From contig JADQBG010000015.1 in assembly GCA_016278725.1 (NCBI GenBank), forward strand, positions 162,277 to 226,276: 64,000 bases of DNA, in the 5' to 3' direction. Shown here piece after piece: positions 45,782 through 54,579 of this stretch; within the stretch, counting starts at the first letter, position 1, and the number at the start of each line of letters is the position of its first letter. The stretch is from Actinomycetota bacterium (GTDB lineage Bacteria; Actinomycetota; Thermoleophilia; RBG-16-64-13). The translations under genes and the position numbers were made by a program. The notes beneath the pieces were generated by a model. The model was not told the DNA's origin. It did not search any database and saw only the letters and a list, made by a program, of their open reading frames with translations.

Positions 45782-45809
45782 AGGGACCGCTCCCCCGGAG
45801 GCGGTCCCT
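45782..45809 (+). terminator. Terminator of fba
   Basis: AGGGACCGC and GCGGTCCCT form a 9-bp stem, with further CC/GG pairing in the loop, followed by ACTTCT. It lies 56 bases after the stop codon. Confidence 0.6.
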
Positions 45810-45857
45810 ACTTCTGGGAACAGGCATGTGCGGCGGCCAGAGGCCGCCCGCACTCAG

Positions 45858-46118
45858 CTAGGGCACATCCAAATCCAACTCGCCCACATCGTAGTAAGAC
45901 TCGAACTCCTCCCAGCTGAAGGCCGCGTCATCGATGTACTCCGGCACGGCGCCCTGCTCCAACTGGTCCTGCCTGACTCCCCGCACCCGCACATAACGGC
46001 CGCCCGACTCGTCCTCGTATTCCTCGGGCTCCAGCTCTGTAAATCCCGATAACTGCGGCAGCCCGAGCTTCTCGAGCCGTCCGCCCGCCCTTCTTCGTCC
46101 GATCTTGTCCTCCGCCAT
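45858..46118 (-). CDS. Small acidic protein, unknown function
   Basis: 86 aa from an ATG with AAAGGAGATC upstream, a strong site. It starts AEDKIGRRRAGGRLEKLGLPQLSGFTELEPEEYEDESGGRYVRVRG and ends with an acidic tail (EEFESYYDVGELDLDVP). No membrane span or cysteine. Family not recognised. Immediately upstream on its strand lies a 17-bp tandem repeat. Confidence 0.65.
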   Translation of the reverse strand: MAEDKIGRRRAGGRLEKLGLPQLSGFTELEPEEYEDESGGRYVRVRGVRQDQLEQGAVPEYIDDAAFSWEEFESYYDVGELDLDVP

Positions 46119-46170
46119 GCTTGATCTCCTTTGGCATCGTCTCGTCTCGTCCGAGTCGTCCGCGTCGTCC

Positions 46171-46221
46171 GAGTCGTCTCGTCGATCGAGTCGTCTCGTC
46201 GATCGAGTCGTCTCGTCGATC
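46171..46221. repeat. 17-bp tandem repeat between two minus-strand genes
   Basis: Three exact units of GAGTCGTCTCGTCGATC, with degenerate GAGTCGTC-like copies on the left. The unit is not a multiple of three, so it is unlikely to be coding. It contains TCGATCGA at each junction. Confidence 0.9.
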
Positions 46222-46226
46222 GAGTC

Positions 46227-47693
46227 CTACGAAGCACCCGGCCCCATGCTAAGGGCTGCAATCTCCTCGACGCCTTGCGGCGGATCGCTCGCGGGCTGCT
46301 TGAGCGGGTCTGCATCGGACGCGTCGAACCCGTACCACCGTGCTACCCGATACACGCGTTCACGATCCGCTTCGAGCAGGGGGGCCTGCTTCACGCCCTC
46401 CAGCACCAACGCCGCCTGCCGGCGCAGAGGAGCGGCGTGCTCGGGCAAACCCGTCGAGCGCAACTGATCCTGCAGCATGCCGAAGGTGTTCAGCAAGACG
46501 TTGGCGATCGACGGGTACTGAGAACCGTACAGCCGGATCTGCTGGAAGCAGAGGTTCACGTACTCCGCGTGCTCCAACTCCGCCGTGCGGTACACCGTCC
46601 TACCTTCCTCGCCGCGGATGACCACCGGGGGCAGCTTTCGCAGCATGATTTCCCGCAGGACGGTGCCCAACTGCAGAATGACCTCGAAGGCGGCCGTGGT
46701 GTCCTTGGTGCCGGGGGCGAGCGCGCTCAGGCCGATGTCCACCAGTTCGCGGATACCAAAGGTCAGGTCCCGCCGCAAAGAGCGCGTGGTCTCGATCTGC
46801 AGGGCGTCCTGCAGCAGGGACGCGGGGTCCGGCCCACCAACCGCGGGCGAGCCCTGACTGGCGACGACGTCCTCGCCGTCCCCGCCGGCGCTCTCGGCGG
46901 AGGCGGCGTCCTCCGGCAGAAGCAGCCGGCCCACCACGGCGCCTTCGGTCAAATAGAGGCCCACCCTTGCCTCCAGCCAGAATTCCGCGCCTCGGGGAAG
47001 CGCGTCCAGCAGTTCCTGGCTGTGGGCGCGCTGCAACCAACCATGCGTTCGGGCAAAGACCGGAACCGCCTCCGCCGGCGCAGGCGGTATGTCCTCCGAG
47101 GTTCGCTGCTCCGCCTCCCGCTCGGGGAACACCTCTTCGACCTGAGCCACGGTCTCGTCCGCGAGCCGGGCGAGTACATGCGAAAGCCGGGTGGCATAGA
47201 CGCCCGTCGTGATCGCCACGATGATCGACAGCAGCGCGACTATCGCCAGGACGGCGCCCAGCAACGTCGAGAGCAGCGGGGCGACCGCGTTGGGTTCGCC
47301 CGGCAGTTCCAGCAGGGCGATCACCAGATAGGTGAAGACTCCCAGGAGAAAGCCGGTCGAGGCCTGCTGGAAACGGTCGTGCATGTACAGCGAGAGCACT
47401 CTTGGCGAAAGCTGGCTGGCGGCGAGCTGCACCAGCGCGCTCCTCACCCAAAACAAGACGGCGGTGGCGGTGATCATCGCTCCGGCCACGCCGCCAAAAA
47501 GGGTGCGGACGTTGGCCGCCGGGAACTCCAAAGCAGGCAGACTCCCGGCAGGAGCCAGCACATCCACCGCCCGTAAGAACACCGCGAGAAACACGCCCAC
47601 AGGGACCGCGAGCGAGGGATAGAAGTAGGGGCTCTGGAGAATCGAGCGGAAAGGACCTTTGAGAAACAGAGTGCGCATGCGTCTTTCACGCAT
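46227..47693 (-). CDS. DUF2254 family membrane protein
   Basis: 488 aa. The N-terminal half has four predicted spans: YFYPSLAVPVGVFLAVFLRAVDVL, TLFGGVAGAMITATAVLFWV, FLLGVFTYLVIALLEL and LLGAVLAIVALLSIIVAIT. SPRVLSLYMHDRFQQASTGFLLGVFTY is the DUF2254 hallmark. A large soluble C-terminal domain follows. Function is unknown. ATG at 47693. It is divergent from a K+-channel-like gene, with only 45 bases between the starts, so the two probably share control. Confidence 0.85.
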   Translation of the reverse strand: MRERRMRTLFLKGPFRSILQSPYFYPSLAVPVGVFLAVFLRAVDVLAPAGSLPALEFPAANVRTLFGGVAGAMITATAVLFWVRSALVQLAASQLSPRVLSLYMHDRFQQASTGFLLGVFTYLVIALLELPGEPNAVAPLLSTLLGAVLAIVALLSIIVAITTGVYATRLSHVLARLADETVAQVEEVFPEREAEQRTSEDIPPAPAEAVPVFARTHGWLQRAHSQELLDALPRGAEFWLEARVGLYLTEGAVVGRLLLPEDAASAESAGGDGEDVVASQGSPAVGGPDPASLLQDALQIETTRSLRRDLTFGIRELVDIGLSALAPGTKDTTAAFEVILQLGTVLREIMLRKLPPVVIRGEEGRTVYRTAELEHAEYVNLCFQQIRLYGSQYPSIANVLLNTFGMLQDQLRSTGLPEHAAPLRRQAALVLEGVKQAPLLEADRERVYRVARWYGFDASDADPLKQPASDPPQGVEEIAALSMGPGAS

Positions 47694-47738
47694 TCCCGGG
47701 TAATACCGGTTTCATGCGAACTGCCGAGTCTGTCTGAG

Positions 47739-48809
47739 ATGGACATCCGCCTTCTGCTCATCCCTCTGGGATTCGCGGTGATCGCGGTGACCCTGGCGGA
47801 CGTCGTTCTGACCACTCTGGTGCTGCAGGGCGGCGGTCCGGTAACCGGGCCGCTGGGCGATCGGCTCTGGCGGCTGGGGCTTCGCCTGAACCACGGCCGC
47901 CTCGGGCCGTCGATGCTCTCCTACGCCGGCGTCCTGATAATGCTGGGCATCATTCTCTTGTGGGTGCTCTTCTTCTTCCTGGGATGGAATCTGATTTTCT
48001 TTGCCCAGGACCGGGCGGTGCTCACCTCACAGACCCGGCTTCCAGCCGACTTCTCCTCGCGCGTCTACTTCGTGGGCTACACCATCGTGACCTTGGGGAT
48101 GGGCGACTACATCCCCGGGCCGGGAGTCTGGCAGGTGCTGACCGCAATTGCCTCGGCGAGCGGCTACGCGGTGCTAGGGCTCTCGATTTCCTATCTTTTG
48201 CCCACGATATCCGCCGCCGTGTCGAAGAGGCGCTTGGCCGGCGAGATCGCGGGCCTGGGCAGAACGCCGGGCGAGATACTGATCAACATGTGGAACGGCC
48301 GGGATTTCAAGGATCTGCAGCACCATCTCTCTTCACTTGGGTCGGGGGTGTTGAACCTGAGTGAGAACTACCTGGCCTATCCCGTACTGCACTACTTCCA
48401 CAGCAACACCCCTGAGTCTGCCGCCCCAGTGTCTCTGGCCGCGCTGGACGAAGCCCTGACCATTCTCGAATACGCGGTTCCCGAGACCCTGAAGTTGGAC
48501 AGATCGAGCTTCGTTCCGGCCCGGGGGTCCTTCACCAGCCTGCTCAACTCGCTGAACACCGCCTATATCCGCGCCGAAAACGCCCCCCCGCTGCCGAACC
48601 TGGAGGAACTGCGCAAATATGGGCTACCGGTGTGCAGCGAAGAAGAGTTGCTCGCCAGGACCGGCCACCTGCTCGGCCGGCGCCGGTTGCTCCTCGCCCT
48701 TGTCGAGAACGACGGCTGGTCCTGGGAACTCCTGACCCGGCCCCTCACCGCACTCCCCACCCGCGAGGGAACAAACCGCCTCAGCGGCGGGCCTGACCCG
48801 GGGCTTTAG
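47739..48809 (+). CDS. K+-channel-like membrane protein with pore loop TLGMGD
   Basis: 356 aa. Two N-terminal spans (LLLIPLGFAVIAVTLADVVLTTLVL and LSYAGVLIMLGIILLWVLFFFLGWNLIFF), then a pore-helix and filter-like VYFVGYTIVTLGMGDYIPGPG and a third span (VLTAIASASGYAVLGLSISYLLPTISA). TLGMGDY stands where TVGYGD is usual. The soluble C-terminal part (about 160-356) is not an RCK domain I recognise. It overlaps the converging GH15 reading frame by four bases. Ion conduction is inferred from the pore loop. Confidence 0.75.
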   Translation: MDIRLLLIPLGFAVIAVTLADVVLTTLVLQGGGPVTGPLGDRLWRLGLRLNHGRLGPSMLSYAGVLIMLGIILLWVLFFFLGWNLIFFAQDRAVLTSQTRLPADFSSRVYFVGYTIVTLGMGDYIPGPGVWQVLTAIASASGYAVLGLSISYLLPTISAAVSKRRLAGEIAGLGRTPGEILINMWNGRDFKDLQHHLSSLGSGVLNLSENYLAYPVLHYFHSNTPESAAPVSLAALDEALTILEYAVPETLKLDRSSFVPARGSFTSLLNSLNTAYIRAENAPPLPNLEELRKYGLPVCSEEELLARTGHLLGRRRLLLALVENDGWSWELLTRPLTALPTREGTNRLSGGPDPGL

Positions 48810-50605
48810 CGGCGAGCCTGGCTTAGGCGCCAGGCGGCATTGATCAGACCCACGTGGGAAAACGCCTGCGGGAAGTTGCCGAGCAGGCGGCCGCCCTCAG
48901 GCTCGGCCATCTCGGCCATGAGACCCAATTCATTGGAGTAGCGCAGCAGTTCTTCGAAGCGGCGTTCGGCCTTTTCCGTCTCCCCCAGGAGGACCAGGCA
49001 CTCGACCATCCAGAAGCTGACGATGAGAAAGCCGTTCTCCTCCCCCTTCCAACGCTTCAGCAATCCCCCGCCGGCACCGAGCTCACGTTCGACGGCGAAG
49101 ATCGTCGCTCTCATGCGCTCGTCGGTCGCGGGCAGAAAACCAACCAGGGGCAGCAGCAGCACCGAGGCATCCAGGTGGGTCGAGCCGAAAGCGCCGGTGT
49201 AGGCACCGGCCTCTTCACACCAGCCCCGTTCGAGGACGGCGGCGCGCACCTCGTCGCGCGCCCGCCGCCAGTGCCCGATGCGGCCCTCGGCTCCCAGCTT
49301 TCCCGCCAGCTTGATTGCCCGGTCCAGTGCCACCCAGCACATGACCTTGGAGGACAGGTAAGGACGCTCTTCGTCCCGGGCCTCCCACATGCCGGCGTCG
49401 TCCTCCTGCCAGCCTTCCGCTGCGCGGTCGGCCAGAGTCACGAGCAGCGCCCGGATGTTCTCGTCGAGTTCCCCCAATTGCTCCCGCAGTTCGTAGGCGC
49501 CGTCCAGCACCTCTCCCAGAACGTCCAACTGTCTCTGCTACCACGCAGCATTCCCGATACGCACCGGGGAGCTGCCGGCGTAACCCTCGAGGGCTTCGGC
49601 GTGGGTCTCCGTCAGGCGTCTTTCGCCCTCCACGCCGTACATGATCTGGACTACCTCCCCGAGCCGCCCTCCCGCCCGGTCGATCCAGTGAAAGAAGCGT
49701 TCCGGTTCGTGCGGGCAGGCCGCGATCCAGAGCGCGCGCAGCATGAGAGTGAGGTCTCGCAGCCACACGAAGCGGTAATCCCAGTTGGCGTCACCGCCCA
49801 GCACCTCGGGAAGCGAGGTGGTGGCCGCCGCCACCACCGCTCCGCTGGGTTGGTAGGTCAGGCCCTGGAGAACCAGGGCGCTGCGGCGCACGGCCTGCTG
49901 GTGGCGTGCTTGGTAACCCTCATGCCTGGCGCTCCAGGATCGCCAGGCTTCGGCCGTGTCTTCCAGCGCCGCCTCCGGATCCCAAAAGGCCTGCTCCACC
50001 GGGCGCGGCGGGAACGTTCGCGAATAGGCCAGGGTGAACCCGACACTATTCTCCGCGGTCACCTCAAAGCGGGCCCGCGCCGTCGGTTCCACGCTTTCGT
50101 ATTCCACCTCCGGGGCAAATAGATCAAGCTCCACCGCGCCGCCCGCGGCCCGTATGCCTTCGGGGAACGGTTCCAGCAGGGGTCGGGTGAGGCCGTACTC
50201 AAAGCACGGGGCGAACTCACACACGAACTCGACCCGCCCGGATATCCCGAGGAGTTGGCGCACCATGGCGTGGGGCACCCTCATGCCGATCTCGTGACCT
50301 CGCGACCCCATCTCGAAGAGCAATCCGTCGCGCAGAACCACTTCGCCCTCGGGCGTGCGGAAGGTGGTTTCGAGGACCAGCGTGCCCTCCAGATAGCGGC
50401 GGTCGGCCTCGTACTCCCCCGCCGGGCTTATCGACCAGTGCCCGCCTTCCCGGCCGAGCAGACGGGCGAAAACCGGGGCGGAATCGAAGCGGGGAAAACA
50501 GAGCCAGTCCAGCGAACCCTGCCGTGAGACCAGCGCGGCCGACTGGCAGTCCGAGAGGAAGCCGTAGCCGGCAATGTCCCCCGGCGTGAACGCGCCCCCA
50601 GCCAC
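48806..50605 (-). pseudogene. GH15 glucoamylase/trehalase-like gene interrupted by in-frame TAG
   Basis: The two ORFs 49538..50806 and 48806..49528 lie in the same frame and join through one TAG (49538-49540), codon 356 of about 600 counted from the GTG at 50605. The N-terminal part has the GH15 opening IAGYGFLSDCQSAALVSRQGSLDWLCFPRFDSAPVFARLLG and the catalytic-domain stretch LGGDANWDYRFVWLRDLTLMLRAL. The stop falls inside GNAAW-TAG-QRQLDVLGEV, where homologues are continuous. The second part holds the remaining catalytic-domain helices (GNFPQAFSHVGLINAA). Neither half alone would be active. It is either a nonsense mutation, perhaps AAG to TAG, or a sequence error. TAG is an ordinary stop elsewhere in the window. 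Confidence 0.85.
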
Positions 50606-50609
50606 CGTT

Positions 50610-50882
50610 CTAGTCCTCGGGTGGCCTCTGGTGCGCCGAGCGTACCCGCCAGAGCATTTCCTGTGCCTGGTCCTGATAGGTGCTCGCGCTTTCCTGGGGA
50701 AGCGATTTGATGCCGGCAAGAGTGTAGTAGACCGCGGCAGCGTAGAAACGCTCGTCCTTCGCGGCCTCTTGGGCCAGCCTGACGAAGTCTTCCGGAGTAA
50801 GGACATCTTTGCCCAAAGAGCGGGCCGCTTTCTCGGAGAACTCCTGGATCACCTCGGCGGTAATCATCTCGCGCTCGGTCAA
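50610..50882 (-). CDS. Small helical protein, unknown function
   Basis: 90 aa. Starts TEREMITAEVIQEFSEKAARSLGKDVLTPEDFVRLAQEAAKDERFYAAAVYYTLAGIKSLP; all helical in appearance, soluble, no cysteine. The TTG at 50882 has AGGAG upstream; an ATG lies five codons in. The stop lies four bases before the GH15 start, so the two are co-transcribed. Family not recognised. Confidence 0.6.
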   Translation of the reverse strand: MTEREMITAEVIQEFSEKAARSLGKDVLTPEDFVRLAQEAAKDERFYAAAVYYTLAGIKSLPQESASTYQDQAQEMLWRVRSAHQRPPED

Positions 50883-50946
50883 AGGGGACTCCTAGCTTAG
50901 TGCCAGAAATTCAACTCTACTACGAAAAGGATTGGGAAGCCAAAGC

Positions 50947-51534
50947 TCAGCCCGGGGACCATATCCCCAGTGCCTCTCGCCGGGCCCGCCGCTGGGCATC
51001 CAGCAGTTTCTGTTGATTACGCACATTGGGAGCGTAGGTGATGGCCAAGGCCAGGCCCTCTTCCACCAGCCGCCGGTTGACAAAGGTGCCGTCGGCGAAC
51101 ACGTAGGCCAGCAGCCTGCCGTAGCGATCCCGTTCCTGGACGTCGAACTCGAGTTCCACCTCTGCGTTTCGCAGCAGCTCGCGGTTGCGGTTTGCCGCCT
51201 CGGGTCCGTAGGGCTCCACGGGCTGTTCGGGGCGCACGGATTCGGGAGTGTCGATCCCGATGTAGCGCACCCGCTCGGTGGCTCCGTTCGGTAGGCGAAC
51301 CAGGATGGTGTCGCCGTCGACCACCCGCACCACGTCCACCGAAAGCCGGGGATAGCCCTCTGGGCCATCGGCGGCGCGGTCAGTCGAAGCGGCCGGGCGT
51401 TGCTGGTCGGCGCAGGCCAGACCGCCCCCCAACAGGGCGAGAAGCAGGAGCAGGGCGATGAGAATCGGTCCGAATACAGATGCGAGCCCAGGCCGTCGGA
51501 TAGGGCACTCCTCGTCACGCGTTGGCGTCCCCAA
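50947..51534 (-). CDS. Thermonuclease (SNase-like) lipoprotein
   Basis: 195 aa. An N-terminal hydrophobic segment (ILIALLLLLALLGGGLAC) ends in a lipobox-like Cys, then a staphylococcal nuclease domain (about 65-190). Catalytic residues of the family are visible: VDGDTILVRL, VRYIGIDTPES (Arg, Asp, Glu) and ERDRYGRLLAYVF (second Arg). A secreted, membrane-anchored Ca2+-dependent nuclease is expected. The TTG at 51534 is the longest start and lacks a convincing ribosome site. Confidence 0.85.
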   Translation of the reverse strand: MGTPTRDEECPIRRPGLASVFGPILIALLLLLALLGGGLACADQQRPAASTDRAADGPEGYPRLSVDVVRVVDGDTILVRLPNGATERVRYIGIDTPESVRPEQPVEPYGPEAANRNRELLRNAEVELEFDVQERDRYGRLLAYVFADGTFVNRRLVEEGLALAITYAPNVRNQQKLLDAQRRARREALGIWSPG

Positions 51535-51591
51535 ATCCTAGCGCGTTCCCGGACCGGGCGTGCCCGCAGCGGCGTCCGCAGCCCCGGTGGC

Positions 51592-51620
51592 TTGTTCCGC
51601 ATGGATTGCTCATCTATATT
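51592..51620 (+). promoter_or_regulatory. Promoter of the GT2 gene, giving a leaderless mRNA
   Basis: TTGTTC and TATATT with a 17-base spacer. A GTG codon begins eight bases after the -10 box, where transcription should start. Confidence 0.5.
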
Positions 51621-51627
51621 GCGGCGC

Positions 51628-52314
51628 GTGCAAGACCTCCTCATCATCATCCCCGCCTACAACGAGGCCGATAGCATCGCGGCTACCGTGGCCGAGGTCA
51701 GGGCAGCGGTCGATTACGACTTCATCGTGGTCAACGACGGTTCCAGCGACGACACGGCGCGCATCCTGGACCGGGAAGGCATCCCCCACCTCGATCTGCC
51801 CATCAACCTGGGCATTGGAGGGGCCATGCAAACCGGCTACCGCTACGCCTACCGTGAGGGCTATCGGTATGCCGCGCAGCTCGACGGCGACGGTCAACAC
51901 GACCCCAAGGACCTGCCCCGGCTGGCCCATGCCCTCGAGAGCGGCGGCCACGACATGGTGATCGGCTCGCGCTTCGTCGAGGAGCGGGGTTACCGGGGCG
52001 GCCGCGCGCGCCGCTCGGGAATCTACTACTTCCAGCACCTGATCCGCTTCCTCACCGGGCTTAGAATCACCGACCCCACCTCCGGCTTTCGCCTGGCAAA
52101 CCGCCGGGTGATCGAGGAGTTCGTGGAGCATTATCCGGTCGACTATCCCGAGGTCGAAGTGGTGGTGAGTCTGGCCCGCCGGGGTTACCGCCTGGCCGAG
52201 GTGCCGGTTGACATGAGAGACCGAGCCGGAGGCGTGTCGTCGATCACGGCGGTGCGCTCGCTCTACTACATGGCCAAGGTCACGCTTTTCCTGGTGATCC
52301 GCCGCTTGTTCTAG
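51628..52314 (+). CDS. GT2-family glycosyltransferase (polyprenyl-phosphate sugar transferase type)
   Basis: 228 aa. GT-A fold: LLIIIPAYNEADSIAATVAEVR, IVVNDGSSDDT, the metal motif LDGDGQHDP and SRFVEERGYRGGRARRSGIYYFQHLIRFLTGLRITDPTSGFRLANR. This is the dolichol/polyprenyl-phosphate hexose synthase pattern without the C-terminal membrane anchor. The GTG at 51628 fits a leaderless transcript; the ATG at 51601 lies inside the promoter spacer. Downstream genes for DUF2304, an EamA flippase-like protein and a GT39-like transferase suggest a pathway that makes, flips and uses a lipid-linked sugar. Confidence 0.88.
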   Translation: MQDLLIIIPAYNEADSIAATVAEVRAAVDYDFIVVNDGSSDDTARILDREGIPHLDLPINLGIGGAMQTGYRYAYREGYRYAAQLDGDGQHDPKDLPRLAHALESGGHDMVIGSRFVEERGYRGGRARRSGIYYFQHLIRFLTGLRITDPTSGFRLANRRVIEEFVEHYPVDYPEVEVVVSLARRGYRLAEVPVDMRDRAGGVSSITAVRSLYYMAKVTLFLVIRRLF

Positions 52315-52394
52315 ACTCCGACGGATTCTCCCCAATGCGGTAGAGTTTCGGGTCGACGCTCTCTCGCTCTCGTTAGTCAAGGAGTCTGAGAATC

Positions 52395-52901
52395 ATGGGA
52401 GTCGTGCACGCAATCGCACTGCTGGTAGCCGGGATCTTTCTGGGCCAGATCATGCTGCTCACCGGGAGACACCGGCTGCGCGACCGGCACGCCTTCATCT
52501 GGGTGCTGATCGGCGGGGTCGCCTTCGCCGCGGCCCTCGGCCTGCCCGCGCTGAACGCAATCTCGGACGCCATCGGCGTCGCCTATATGCCCAGCCTGGT
52601 GTTCCTCGGCGCCATCTACCTCATCCTCACGCTGCTGATGTACCAGACCATGGTGCTCAGCTCGCATCAGGACGGCATCCGCACCATGGCCCAGGAGATC
52701 GCCTACCTGCGGCGGGCCGTGGAAACGAATCAGAACGTGGATCAGAACAGGCGCGAGGCGGAGTCTCCCGGCAAGTCCGCCGGCCCTCAACCGCCCGACG
52801 CCTCCGATGCGCCCGGCGCGCCCACCGACCCCACCGCCACCGCGCCCGGCGCAACAGACGCCTCGGGTGAGCCCCAACCGGCGGAGGCGTCCCGCTCATG
52901 A
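52395..52901 (+). CDS. DUF2304 family membrane protein
   Basis: 168 aa. Three predicted spans (AIALLVAGIFLGQIMLLT, AFIWVLIGGVAFAAALGLPAL and YMPSLVFLGAIYLILTLLMYQTM) and the DUF2304 ending HQDGIRTMAQEIAYLRRAVE. The last 50 residues are a proline/alanine-rich tail. These proteins regularly accompany GT2 lipid-sugar transferases; their role is unknown. ATG at 52395 with AAGGAG upstream. The stop overlaps the next start (ATGA). Confidence 0.82.
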   Translation: MGVVHAIALLVAGIFLGQIMLLTGRHRLRDRHAFIWVLIGGVAFAAALGLPALNAISDAIGVAYMPSLVFLGAIYLILTLLMYQTMVLSSHQDGIRTMAQEIAYLRRAVETNQNVDQNRREAESPGKSAGPQPPDASDAPGAPTDPTATAPGATDASGEPQPAEASRS

Positions 52902-53287
52902 TGAATCCGGGCAGCATCGTGCTCGTCATGCTCAATGCCGTCCTTCTGGTCGGCGGGCAGTTCCTCTGGAAGGCGGGCATGCAGAATCAGCAGGCCGACT
53001 TCAGCCAGTTGATGGGGGTCGCCCGGGTGCTGCTTTCGCCCTACATCCTCTCCGGGCTGGTGATTTACGGCTTCGCCACGGTCCTCTGGCTCTACATCAT
53101 CAGCCGGGTGCAGCTCAGCCTGGCCTATCCCATGCAGAGCATGGCCTACGTCTTTGCGGTGGTGGCGGCGCACTACCTCTTCGATGAGGCGCTCACTCCG
53201 GGCAAGATCATCGGGGCTCTGGTGATCGTGCTGGGAGTGTCCATCATCGCTCTGACCGGAAACTCGCCGCTCTCCGACCTGCATTAG
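52898..53287 (+). CDS. EamA/SMR-like half-size transporter (ArnE/ArnF-like)
   Basis: 129 aa with four predicted spans. VLMLNAVLLVGGQFLWKAGM-type opening (here VMLNAVLLVGGQFLWKAGM) and SRVQLSLAYPMQSMAYVFAVVAAHYLFDEALTPGKIIGALVIVLGVSIIAL match ArnE/ArnF-like members of the drug/metabolite superfamily. These flip undecaprenyl-phosphate-linked aminoarabinose in Gram-negatives. Within this cassette it is a good candidate flippase. It overlaps the DUF2304 gene by four bases. Confidence 0.8.
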   Translation: MMNPGSIVLVMLNAVLLVGGQFLWKAGMQNQQADFSQLMGVARVLLSPYILSGLVIYGFATVLWLYIISRVQLSLAYPMQSMAYVFAVVAAHYLFDEALTPGKIIGALVIVLGVSIIALTGNSPLSDLH

Positions 53288-53293
53288 TCCCCC

Positions 53294-54535
53294 TTGAGGC
53301 GCCCAGACGGCAAATACCTCCCGTGGCTCGCGCTCCTCGGGATTCTCGTGCTGGCCCTCGCGCTCAGACTGGGATTTCACCTGTGGCACTGGCAGGACTT
53401 CCGCATAACCGGCGACGCCCTCAACTACCAGTTGATGTCTCACCAGTGGGTGGAGAAAGGGGTCTACGGCTACGCGCTCAAGCGCTGGTCGGTCGAGCCC
53501 AACGCCTACGTGACCCCGGGGTACCCCGCCTTCCTCAGCGCCATCTACTACTTCTTCCGCGACCCATACCTGCAGGTCACCGTGGCCCGGCTCATCCAGG
53601 TGGCGGTGAGCACGGCCTCGGTGGGGCTCGGTTTCCTCTTCGTGAGGCGGCTGCTCAAGCGGACGGACGTGGCCCTGGCCACCGCCTTTCTCATGGCGAT
53701 CTACCCCCCCTTCGTGCAGTCCCCCGTGCAGCTCCTGACCGAGGTCTGGTCGCTCGCAACCATGCTGCTCTACTTCTGGTTGACGGTTTGGGGGCTCGAG
53801 TCACGTAACCCCTGGGTCAACGCCGGCGCCGGCTTGGCTCTCGCCGCCCAGGCCTTGATCCGGCCGGTGCTCCTGCCCCTCGCGCCGCTGCCCTTCATCT
53901 ACCTGCTCTTTCGCAAGGGCTGGTCCAGTTGGCCGAGCGTCGCCCGGCTGATCGGCTTCACCCTGGCGGGCTTCTTCCCTTTGATGCTCGTCTGGTGGGT
54001 GCGGAACGCCGTGACCCTTGACGCCCTGATCCTCACCGCGACCGGCTCAGCCAACCCCCTGCTGGCCGGGACCTATCCCGACATGGAGGGCGTGCTCGAG
54101 GATTTCACCGCCGCCGGCCTGCCGAGCGAAGACCAGGCCCGCTTCGCCCGGGAACGCATCATCCGGGGCTTCTCCGAGGAGCCGCTGCGTTACCTGCGCT
54201 GGTACACCGTCGGCAAGATTCAGTTCATGTTCGAGTCGCCCTGGCTCTACCAGCAGCTCGCCGAGCGCCCGCGGCTGATGGAGTTCGTCCTGCGCCTGCA
54301 CGACGTGCTGGCCGGGCTGGGGCTGGGGGGGCTCGTGGTGGGCATCTTCCGGTCGCGGATCCTTCGCTTCGTCGCCCTCTACGCCGCCCTCTTCCTGGGG
54401 CTCTATCTGATCTTCATCCCGACGACGCGCTACGCCTACCAGCTGATGTTCTTCGTGCTGATGGGGGCGGCTTACCTCGCCGCCTCCGCGGTCGACCTGG
54501 TCCGCAGCCGCCGGGCGCGGCCACTGCCGCAGTAG
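53294..54535 (+). CDS. GT39/ArnT-like membrane glycosyltransferase
   Basis: 413 aa, about ten predicted spans. The first extracytoplasmic loop starts DFRITGDALNYQLMSHQWVEKGVYGYALKRWSVEPNAYVTPGYPAFLSAIYYFF, the acidic loop and GYP motif of GT-C enzymes using polyprenyl-phosphate sugars. LLYFWLTVWGLESRNPWVNAGAGLALAAQALIRPVLL is the typical core. It probably transfers a sugar to an envelope acceptor. TTG at 53294 is the start that preserves the first span; it lacks a clear ribosome site and lies six bases after the preceding gene. Confidence 0.82.
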   Translation: MRRPDGKYLPWLALLGILVLALALRLGFHLWHWQDFRITGDALNYQLMSHQWVEKGVYGYALKRWSVEPNAYVTPGYPAFLSAIYYFFRDPYLQVTVARLIQVAVSTASVGLGFLFVRRLLKRTDVALATAFLMAIYPPFVQSPVQLLTEVWSLATMLLYFWLTVWGLESRNPWVNAGAGLALAAQALIRPVLLPLAPLPFIYLLFRKGWSSWPSVARLIGFTLAGFFPLMLVWWVRNAVTLDALILTATGSANPLLAGTYPDMEGVLEDFTAAGLPSEDQARFARERIIRGFSEEPLRYLRWYTVGKIQFMFESPWLYQQLAERPRLMEFVLRLHDVLAGLGLGGLVVGIFRSRILRFVALYAALFLGLYLIFIPTTRYAYQLMFFVLMGAAYLAASAVDLVRSRRARPLPQ

Positions 54536-54579
54536 CAATCGGCAGCGCGGCTCGAAGTTCCTGGAGAAGAACGGCAGGC

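Noticed and set aside
49538-49540. Genome-wide TAG recoding (pyrrolysine or a reassigned code)
   Set aside because: TAG is the normal stop of many intact genes here, for example gabT, gdhA and norC.
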